A stretch of DNA of 31,332 nt from the NCBI GenBank assembly GCA_030627905.1, contig DAOVRZ010000069.1, forward strand, positions 1-31,332, read 5' to 3'. The notes beneath the pieces are model-generated. The model did no database searches. It had not been told where the DNA came from and saw nothing but the letters and a program-made list of their open reading frames with translations. Below are positions 10,701 through 18,100 of this stretch, piece by piece. The number at the start of each line of letters is the position of its first letter. The stretch's first letter is position 1. This DNA is from JAGMES01 sp023128035 (GTDB lineage Bacteria; Bacillota; Halanaerobiia; DY22613). The translations under genes were made by a program, and so were the position numbers.

Positions 10701-12196
10701 TCCGCAATTATTGTTCTTATAAAGTCTTCATTACCAGTCTGCTTATTCAAATTCAGCTCTGCCTCAAAGTAGTTATTAGTAACAGAGACATTTTGACCAT
10801 TGATTTTGATGCTATCATAATCTCCTCTGACATAACCTTTAACCAGGGACTTTACTTTAATAATCTCACCTGTCTGTGGATAGGTGATCTGAATCTCTGG
10901 TTCTAGAATCCGAGATTTGATTCTACTTCCCCAGACTTTGATCTCTTTGAGTGAACCAATCAACTGTTTGTTTTTCGGATTCATGATAGTAAAACGAATC
11001 TGGTCTGTTTTCACAGGCTTCTTCGTCTGAACTACATTCCAGCCGTCCTGTAAATCCTTTTCCTCCAAATCAGCACTAAATAATCGCCATTCATCTGACT
11101 CTAAATATTCAATCCTTAGATAGTCAACAATTCTTGCATCCTGTAGCCAGGTGATATATTCAAGATCGATCTCCTCTGCCAGATAAAGTTTGAAGGAAAT
11201 CTGATCATATTGTTGCCAATCGGTTTCCCAGTATGTTTCTGGATTACCATCAATCAAGTTAGACAATAGCTCTTCATTAACACCTGCACCTTCTACTTTT
11301 TCAACCGTTCTCTCGCCATTGTCATAGTATAATCGTAAACCTACATTGGTGATTTTAAATCCATTCTTTTTGTTATTTCCAATTTTAAACGAAATCTCAT
11401 TTTCATCTTCGACCAATAAAGTCGGGTCAATCTTTTCTACTGCTGTTGTCCAGGTTTTCAATTGGCCAGGTGGAGTCAAGTAATGGTAACCTCCTCCGTT
11501 AATCTGCCAGAATCCTTCCACATATTGCTCCAAATCGTAAACATCATAGATTAACTCTGCTCTTTTAATACAACGAACAGGTGACTCAATAGTGACATGA
11601 ACACTCTGAGGAGCAGTATCACCCTTAGGAGCACTGCCACCATGGAATTCCATTGTTATATTCTCATCCATCTGATATTCTACGTTCTCGAAAGGAAATC
11701 CACCTGCACTCTGACCCCAAAACTCTACTTCACCAATTCCAGAACTCCCTTTTTTCATACCCTCAATCCGTAAACGAAGCTGATTAATCTTTTTCCCTAT
11801 ATCGAAAGAAAAACGGTTCCAGCTCTGATTTAATTGAGCACAGTTGATAAAGTTCACTTCTGGAATAGAAATCCAGATTCCCTCTTCAGTTAGATACTCC
11901 AAACCAACGATAGCCTGAGAACTCTCTTTGAGATACATTTTGAAAAGATTTAGATCAACTTTTGTGTCAAATGTAAAATAAATATATTCTGTACTCTTAT
12001 TTTGAAAATCAGGCTCTGTCAGAATATCCTGATCATATAAATTTTCAATTGATAAATGCTGATCCTGCCTGTCTAATTTAATCTTATCCGGTACCAAAAG
12101 CCCGATAGGAGGCTGACCAGCAGCCTCAATTGAACCAGCCAGTCCTACGATTAATAGGGCCAATATGATTAACAGATTTAGTTTGTTCACTTTCAT
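1751..12196 (-). CDS. Giant secreted RHS-repeat polymorphic toxin with glycine-zipper C-terminus
   Basis: 3,481 residues. A signal peptide covers residues 1-26. Discoidin-like beta-sandwiches lie at about 65-160 and 305-425, followed by Ig/FN3-type modules to about 1050, including three near-identical tandem copies, and a ZU5-like stretch at about 1050-1170. The YD-repeat shell runs from about 1210 and ends in the conserved RHS core (NLGSTMLMTD, GLYYYNARYYDPEIGRFI, closing DPSGH at 3147-3151). Past the core come a peptidoglycan-binding domain (about 3192-3253) and a tail (3296-3481) with glycine-zipper hydrophobic stretches (SAAGSAVGSIIPGAG, TGAVGGFVAGF) typical of membrane-inserting toxins. 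In this family the shell encloses the variable C-terminal toxin. GAGGGGGTT precedes the ATG, which overlaps the upstream stop as TAATG, so the two giant genes are translationally coupled. Toxin activity is inferred from architecture and from the membrane protein encoded next to it. Confidence 0.88.
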   Translation of the reverse strand: MKVNKLNLLIILALLIVGLAGSIEAAGQPPIGLLVPDKIKLDRQDQHLSIENLYDQDILTEPDFQNKSTEYIYFTFDTKVDLNLFKMYLKESSQAIVGLEYLTEEGIWISIPEVNFINCAQLNQSWNRFSFDIGKKINQLRLRIEGMKKGSSGIGEVEFWGQSAGGFPFENVEYQMDENITMEFHGGSAPKGDTAPQSVHVTIESPVRCIKRAELIYDVYDLEQYVEGFWQINGGGYHYLTPPGQLKTWTTAVEKIDPTLLVEDENEISFKIGNNKKNGFKITNVGLRLYYDNGERTVEKVEGAGVNEELLSNLIDGNPETYWETDWQQYDQISFKLYLAEEIDLEYITWLQDARIVDYLRIEYLESDEWRLFSADLEEKDLQDGWNVVQTKKPVKTDQIRFTIMNPKNKQLIGSLKEIKVWGSRIKSRILEPEIQITYPQTGEIIKVKSLVKGYVRGDYDSIKINGQNVSVTNNYFEAELNLNKQTGNEDFIRTIIAEAYKNGKLVSQNQVVVTLKPTPIVEINSPIDGYLTEADQVLIEGTTDLPTNSLYLNDQWFGTDLTYFQINHQLEEGVNPVTVKAVSERGLSKAKTIYIRRDQQAPIIYFAEDYNNRVLGEVMDFIIINGYVEDYSRCELFVNGQEFVIESENFSYPVNLQPGYNEFTFRFIDELGHESSESICLIQDSTPPNPFTPTADPTNWSQLTQPVVSFCTTDDQAGINHYEISIDGKDYVFAESPYTLPVLEDGIHTIRVKVVDNVGLETVGTSIKVYVDATPPQEFEAVANPNQWSQITQAVITFGTVDEHSGISRYELKVDDEEYLEVESPFTLPQLNDGVHSIKVKAIDNVGLSTISTVQVYVDTTSPEEFVPLADPADWDKVNQPIISFTTIDRDSGINHFKLKIDDGGFVTVESPYQLPVLEDGVHDITIKAIDNVELETIGTTKVYVDTTPPEVPADFKVCPGDGEVLIKWIANTEEDLIEYRLYRQPVWEDTEVKYIEPIKEPKFLDVDVVNENEYTYYLEAVDHVENISLPTAALTEKVGIASVEVIPEEGGEVQYGDDVAVNIPADAMEESGTIQIVTAEDNEVPEVIRPKVSKIYKLDIVDEQGQLKEEPQFEKEISISLGYDETLIPEGYSELDLDVYYYNELDSLWVIMPKVEVDIFENKITVNSNHFSMYSVQVTENYSPAAESYNDLGIAPYNSYFNNNQEFVSTGSASLNINTVDVSLPGRNGFNLSLGRIYNSNQAAWDGLEAGKPVYASFGDGWRLNLARIVDNSHGEYIYLEDGTAIKVDWNKGEKIDGYRTNNFEYHKGNHFTAYKKQKNNYVVFWEDISYEIYFKDGRKYEFDEHGRLIRMIDLTGNNIINISYSDNTDKYSEISKIIDSVGREIRFSYSANHITGIYVNSVKFVTYGYVNNLLNSVTDRMNRVTSYSYENSSVRYGGAYEVTTKWDYEDPNMDPYNGEITEEDGNIKDYNISVLEKIKYPMGGISKYSYSIVTDYERKTIDKSGEDVDEMGYKYTYTQKGYSKSYTFERITFLDNIKYLSSSEIEEIDPVDYDFTYNDDNQITKAVINKLYQRIEMEFNDDGLNTVKRIYNIRGDSTNTEIPNIKEEYKYNQQNAIIEKIVYHNGQEKPSYYDQFSYDIWGNVTYSYNSESGAEFYYYYLNARSEKPSDPRFIDYDESQPEVSAKIHNLLADQFVINHDPINKTNIPQQIHYQYDSNGNIKAEAKRHGSSWIKTRFEHDDYGNIIKVTDALGNISESIYDANHLYPLKVIKDAGLDADGNLQPKIVVQYGYNQLLGVKEWEIDANGALYTYSYDILGRLVSIIYPDENDIFCGTIGSLNPDSYLNREDNPIKVQIYNDIKNTTTVVNLILGTTTIDDAINTVQLIETIIPENENPKILNMSKYEYDGMGRWIALKQYLKASELQTIDGQKQTSPFVTIFGYDKVGNRTKIVDAEGFVTFKVFDGFNRMTDIYYPDETKYKAKFDSSNNHLLIEYDKTSNKRKVIDPSGRITEEIKDWNENVIEFAKYDDGQRYLSHATFDELGNQVAAVDGKGQAYTFIYDDLNQLVEKKLPETEMILPNTSLVVNYRSTIKYDYDDLGRQITEITPNGVATPIFGDHRIEYVYDAAGRVTQTIANKNKENLVTKSYYDTAGHPIRVVDPEGYEVKKVYHPRGWELAEIDQLGQIVYHQYDELGNQTALIDPRGVVKADKANFDGCEIDIFGETYRLNPEYTTIMEYDSLGRNIKNTDLMGNIHEIQFDMVGNKRFEIVQPGPEFSDSKLQLTQYDYTPQYWVESITRGTGDLTYKIEYEYDKVGNKTREIYPPVQGMAVETNNLEFEYDGFGRLVKVIRPDGNYERYEYDAIGNQTALINARGITTRYYYNGLNKIAQVLEPTGYSTNYYYDPNANLVQKVMANGLTTDYKYNNLNQLVDEVKVRAGDVMRRKFAYNKVSNLMASIDAKDNVTSISYYENAQVKEQVYYRPASENYQIPDLNLVSVEIVPAGYELDERANFIYDQTGNLKIAVDGLGSLEYIYDKMNRITMEKRSVDNNSYTTEYQYDFLGNLNAIKYPNRNDWIKYNYNDLNQLVGISQVTATFAEKFKIAKNIRYDLVGNLVQMTYNNGVTTLITPEVLSRPEKIQVKNSYGQELLDLNYAYDENGNITHRNNNVYTYDDLDRLKTAEVDGTLLVDQPAKKGYVDTDYFINRNLDYEIDDKAVDFDYAASTIGLKFETLQTIGRIELIPAAFGEHRIKKGSIRILYRRFMGDDFIEIHENDWVYDLDTTGKIILTLKAMIEAGEIKIHSNFDDRTVDTREVINKAEFSNLIKNMVKVYGRYNRTQITYDYDQVGNRISETYTDPTSDYSITYGYEYYSNSNRLKTRESQTVENLIPSTGNYVDGLLRVGSNDKKAYQYDQVGNLIAKGNSYSMNGEDINFTLQSEDNSTYWKYQYNAKNRLTDVFKNGKREADKVASYGYDFTGKRLMVEERGQIIYYIYNYLGQLVYEKHEDKEFFYIYAYGRCLAKVEGIFASNEEVYYYYNHDNLGSTMLMTDAEGQVVFEQNYTSFGQDLYKPGSFEKTEQQVEAGFKYTGQIEEDNIGLYYYNARYYDPEIGRFIREDDYQGNISNPQTLNLYTYTANNPMRYVDPSGHSYADFLNFTSMFFKSDARGVKAKWNQRDSLIQGVPVDEVTKAQASLAMLGYDLGAYGLNKNGVDGKIGKMTGQAITDFQKIIGLEATGQLDSMTMLALDSAVGSGVNKLMLQNYNFAENEYILIVTISESAKPTSSAPINPPTEVAFEFVPANAVTSPDNLIGIVTSAEEVIWEGITYAANRHVDEMAITLGKSVNWIAKNKAINTKVIGGVAKKFATVGKYGGYALPIIVDEYNNFFGENPASATEHVADITVNIGLIFGTAFATSAAGSAVGSIIPGAGNLTGAVGGFVAGFIISVACDGVVIYGNTPKGWVQEWTKQGIDYVIDNVF
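9350..10145 (-). repeat. Three tandem Ig-like module repeats within the RHS gene
   Basis: Three consecutive modules of about 95-98 residues share the pattern D-x-TPP-x-F, adjacent W and Q positions, SGI-x-[HR][YF], ESP[YF]-x-LP, DG[VI]H and a closing VYVD. The copies are close enough in protein and DNA to suggest recent tandem duplication, and they could expand or contract by recombination. They form part of the stalk that would hold the RHS shell away from the cell surface. Confidence 0.75.
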
Positions 12197-15100
12197 TATT
12201 GAACCCCCTCACTGTTTCCTGAACCATTCAGGAATTGATTTATTTCTTCACCCGTTAGCAGAGTCTCCAAATTATGATAATATGGAGCCAAACCACTGCC
12301 ACTGAAGATGTTATTGTTAATATATGAAGCATTAGCACCTTCTTCTTTAATTCCATAATAGAAACTATCCTCAAATAAGCAGTCACTGATAACAGGATTA
12401 GAGTTTGTGATATGAATACCAATTCCATTTTCCTTAAAGACTGAATTCATAATCAGAATTTCCTGCTGATTGAGACCAAGACCCTGTTCAGCATACTCAA
12501 CTACAATATGACAAAATTGAGAACCTATACTGGTATTTGAGAGATATATTCCCTTCCATAGATTTGCTGCATAAATACCGTCAGGTGTATAGGTGGTAAA
12601 TACAATCTCATTACTGAGATATGCATTACAAATCAAACTACCGTTAACCACAAAACCCTTACCCACAGGAGCAATGATTACTGTACCTGCTTCGATAGTT
12701 AAAGCTACACCTTGAGGTACCGTTATATCTCCTTTCAATATCACATTACCACTCCAGACTTCATCTAGAATTAGTGATCCATCCAAAGTATTTGTAATCG
12801 TCACAGGCAATTGAGCTTCAGATACTCCACCATCATTATCAGTTACTGTCAGTTTAACGGTATATTCGCCAATTTTACTATAAGCATGGATTACACTTAA
12901 ATCTTGAGTAATAACACTCTCCGTATCATCATCAAACTCCCATTTATAGCTTACCAGTTCTCCATCATGATCTCCAACAGTGAAGTTTGAAGTATCAAAA
13001 ACCAGATCCCGACCTTTATATTGTAAGTCACAACTTCCAACCTGAATGTAAGGTGGTTCGTTGACCCTAATCTTTTGAGTTACTTTGTTTGATTCATTAC
13101 CTGCCAGGTCTGTCATGTAAAGGAAAAGATAATAATCTCCATACTCAGTTTCAGAGAAATCAATATTTTGTTCTCCCGTTATAGTGACATCATGAGGATC
13201 TAGACCATCTGATATATTGCTGTCTAAAGAACGCCCTACCATATAATATACCTGCCCTATTTCATCAGTCGTCCATTTAACAGAGATACTCTCTCCATTT
13301 GTTACTATCTCTTCCTCTTCTTTCACAAAGTGAACAATCGGTGCTATAGTATCAACAGTAAAAGGTATAGCACTATACCCAATATCTGACCACATACCTA
13401 AGGTATTTTTAGCTTGAACAGCAACATAGTATTGATCATTTTCAACCAATGTTAATTCTTCCGCGTCAAAGATTATTTCAACCGATTTATCATATGTATT
13501 GCCAGATGGAATGATTGAAATCTCTTCTGTAGTTAGGCTAGTTATCTCATCTTTCAAAGCAGCAGGGATAATTTCATACCGATAACCTTTAATCCCTACT
13601 TCACTATCATCAGAAGAAAATACCAATTCATTAATGATTTTGTTACTTGTTACATATTCACCCGGGCCAGCCACATCAGGCACAGTAGGTGGATTCAAAT
13701 CAACTAGGAAGCCTTCATTGTCACCAATTTCAGACCAGACCCCTGCGTTATTCTGAGCCTGAACTACCAAATAATAACGCTGATTATGTTTCAGGTTTAG
13801 ATCATTTCGGCTAATCTCAACAATCTCGTTCGTATTCTCTACTATCACCCATCCATCAGTCACATCTACCTGACCACGGACAGTACCGATTCCATAACGA
13901 TATCTAGCAATTCCACTCTCTAGATCTTTACTCTTCCAACTAAGTTTCAGATTTTTCGATTGATAGACACCTTCCTGTATAATTTCTGGTGCTACTGGTG
14001 GTGTTGAATCAATAGTGATATGTGCACTCTCCACATCAGAAACTTTACCAGATGCATCTATCGCTCTAATATAGATATAATAGGTCGCATCATTTACAAA
14101 ATATTCAGTTTGAATCTCTTCTTCTGCAGTTAACAGAATCTGTTCCTGTTCAATAGATTTCCAGTTATACGTAGTTGGGCTATCATCAGTGGTAAGATCA
14201 TATTCGTATTTCATAATCGGTGTATGAGATGGGATCCCTTCCCAACTAAAGAAGAGTTCTTTTGCATCTATGTTATATTCACCTTCTGACTTCAAGTTAA
14301 CAATTGAAGGCTTCTCAAGATCAATTAATATACCATCACTTCTGGATGTAGTTGATCTATGACCCGCATTATCTGTTGCCAGAGCTGTAAAGAAATATAC
14401 TTCCCCATCAACCAGATTTAAGTTAGTCACAGTCTCCTGCGGATTGGAAATTTGTGTCCATCCCATTAGCAAAGTCTGATCTTCTAAAGTTCCAATTGCG
14501 TATTGGTAATCACTGATTCCTGAAACATCATCCTGTGAATAGAATTGGGCTGTAAGTTGATCTGTGAAATCCTGATAATCTCTAAGATCATCAATAACCG
14601 GTGTTGTTGGTGCATTAATATCAGCTGTAATACCTTTACTTAAGCCAATGGATTCTAATCCAGCTTTATCAACTGCTTTAATGGCAATATAATAAGTTGT
14701 CCCATTGACCAGATTTAAGTCTGTCAATTCTAATGTAGTCGAGAGTGGGTCTCCTGATATTATCTCTACAGATTTCCACTGAGCATAAGTTGCATCTCTG
14801 ACAGTCAGAATATCATAGTAATAGCCATCAATACCAGAACCAGTATCCATACCTGTCCAGATCCAACTTACTGCCAATCTATTCAGTTTGGTTGTATATT
14901 CACTTTCTCGAAGTACCTTTGGAGTTGGAGGAGGTGTTGTATCAATCCTAAAACCGTCACCACACTTCTCTATTTTCAGACCTGCTCTGTTGACAGTTTT
15001 AACAGTGGCAAAATAAAGTTCACCATCAATAAAGTTCAGGTTTTGAACTACAGTTGAATTCTGATTTCCCAGATCAATCCAATCACCTGTCAGTTCATCT

Positions 15101-18100
15101 CCACCTCTACTGGTTCCCACCTTTAGATAATATCTATTGATACCTGATTCTAAATCAGATGCCTCCCAAGAGAGATAAACATTTTCAGCAGTAAAGTATG
15201 TTCCATCATCAAAGATAGTAAACTCAGGCGCAGTAGTATCTATAGCAATACCATCACTATAGCTTAAAGGACTAAATTGACCATTATCCATCTCACCCAA
15301 TGTAACATAATATACTTGACCATCTTCAAAGGTAATGCCCATAGTTTCATCCACTGTTATACTCACACTTGGGAGATTTAAAGAATTATTAATCAATTCT
15401 TCACCATAAATCAAAGATCCATTTCCATCAATAATTCGATAATAGTATTCATTGGTTATCAGCTCTGCTACTGGATAAGAAACCGTGAAATGAACCTCTT
15501 TTGTTCCTATAGCGAAACCATCATCTTTAACCAATGGGCATGGTTCTTTTGTGGTATCAATGATGATTGGATTGGTTGTCACCATCTGAGTTAATCCGAC
15601 CTCGTTGGTTACTTGCAAAGTGACATAATAACTTCCATTGGTCAGTTCTAAATTATATATGATATAATCCTTCTCATTCGTCCAGTTTGTAAAGGTTAAC
15701 CAACCATTTTCATTACCTAAAATCTGATTAGAGATATCTTTTCCACCTGAAGTAGTTCCAATCGCATATTTCAGATCTACCAGCTTACTTTCGTCTGTAA
15801 TCTTCCAGTAAATATTCAGATAAGTAGGATCCCACTGGACTTGATATTGATCCGTACCCGGGATTGGGGTTCCACCTACCAGTGAGCTAAAAACTGGAAC
15901 AGTCGAATCGATAAGAATTGGTGCACTTACTCTAACTGCTTCCAAACCTAATTTATCAGTTGCTCTAACCATCAGATAATATTCCTGACCATCTTGCAGT
16001 TGAAGGTTGGAAAGATTACTCGTATCTGAGTACCAGTTTGTTACCTTCTTAGCATCAGGTACACTAGCCAGAGCAAATTCTCTTGTTTCAACTCCCGAAC
16101 CTAAATCCTGAACATTAACCTGCAAAGTCAGTTGATCGATTCCCGAAAGTTTATATTTATCCAGTACTTTTCCATCACTATCAGTAAACTGAATCACTGG
16201 TGAGGAAGAGTCTACTTTAACAGAATTGGACTGTACTTCAGTCTCTATACCAACTGAGTTGTTGGATTTCAGTACAAAATAATATTCTTCACCATCTTGT
16301 AAACTGGATGGGACTAAAATCTCATAATTCTTTTCTATACCTTCATGTAAAGTAATATCTACCCAGCGTTCTGCTGGTAAACTGTCCAGATTAGCAAGTT
16401 CATTGACCGTAATGATACAATAAACTGCACTGTCAACAATCGTCTCTTCCTCTGTCAGATGGAATTTAGCAAACAGTTCTGATGAACTAGTCGTATATCG
16501 TTGACCATTCAAACTTATTCCTTCTAAAACCATGTTAGTGATTGAGGGGCCAGTCTCATCAACTTTAAAGATTATAGATTGTGGTTCAGTTACGTTTCCC
16601 TGATAATCTTCTGCCACTACATATAAAGTACTGATTCCATGTGGTACGGTAATAACTGTTCCAGAAGAAATGTAATGTGGTTTTGTTGTATCCTCATTCC
16701 AGTAATAATAGAGTTCTTTTAAGCCACTGGCAGAACCCCCACACATAACAGAGTTCTGGTCACTTGCAGTAATGGTTACAGTAGCTGAAGCAACATATTC
16801 ATTATTTAAAACTTTCTGTTCAATATTTACAGGCAAGCTAAGTGTGATCTGAGGAGCAGTAATATCCACAGCAAAACTTGTCTCATTTGAAACGATCTGC
16901 AGAATTCCATTTATCATAGATCTACCATCATCTACACCAACCTTATAATAATAGGTGTATCCATCTTTTAAATTAATCGTTGGTTTATATAGCATATCTG
17001 AATCATTGGCTGCTTCCCATTCAACAACCGGTGTTCTTACTCCTGTTGTTCCGACTTCCTCAATATAATAATAATAAGTTAAACCATCTCCATCTACATC
17101 AATAACCGAGTTACATCCCAAAGTAGGTTGTAGTTGATTCACAAACCCTGTTACCGTATTTTGAGGTACTTCTGGTAAATGATTTGGAATCTCAATTGTA
17201 TAAACATCCGATCCTCTACTCTCATCATTGGAATTACTGGTTTCAATTACGTACTCATATATTTCATTTGGAAGACAATTTTCTCGATAAGTAAGAGTAG
17301 AACTGACGATCCACTCAAGATCACTTTGCGCGTCAGTTCGTTTGACTCTGTATTTAGTAAAATCTCCAGGATCAACAGTAAATGTGATAAAATGCTGATA
17401 TCCTGTACCGTTGGATTCATAATCTATTTCATAAGTAAAACTTCCAACAGTCGGTAATGAATACCCCTCACCTGTGGTCACTTCACTATAGTTACCTGCT
17501 ATATCATAAGTAGTGACCCGAACCTCATATCTTTCATTATCACCGATCTGATTTATTGTATAGCTAGTCGTAGTAGAAGTACCCTTTAACCAGTTACTAC
17601 TGCTACCATAGATTCGATATTCAATCTTATAGTAATCTACTCCACTAGATGCAATTCCTGTACTTGCAGACAGATCGGAACAGACATTCCAATTGAGCTC
17701 AATCGATTTAATGCCACCAATCAAAGTCAATCCAGAAGGCTGCTGTGGTGAAGTTTTATCATAGGTAACTTTCTGTTCAGAATATCCCTCACTCTCATTT
17801 CCTGCATTATCTATAGTCTTCATACATATAGCCTGTTCCCCTTCTACATCAGAAATAGTAAAGGTATATGTATAGGTTCCATTTTGATCGGTTAAATTTT
17901 CTAGAGCTAACTGAACAGCTGAACTATCATACCCTTCAGACCAGATCTTTAGCTTTTCTACATCAAAAGCTTTTACGACAATATCTTTTAAAACGATCTG
18001 TCTTACATTTGTTTTATCCTTTACAACACCAAATTGCGGTTGTTGTGGTCGAAGTTTATCAACATATAGTATTCTTTTTTCGGATTCCACAGGAGTTGCT

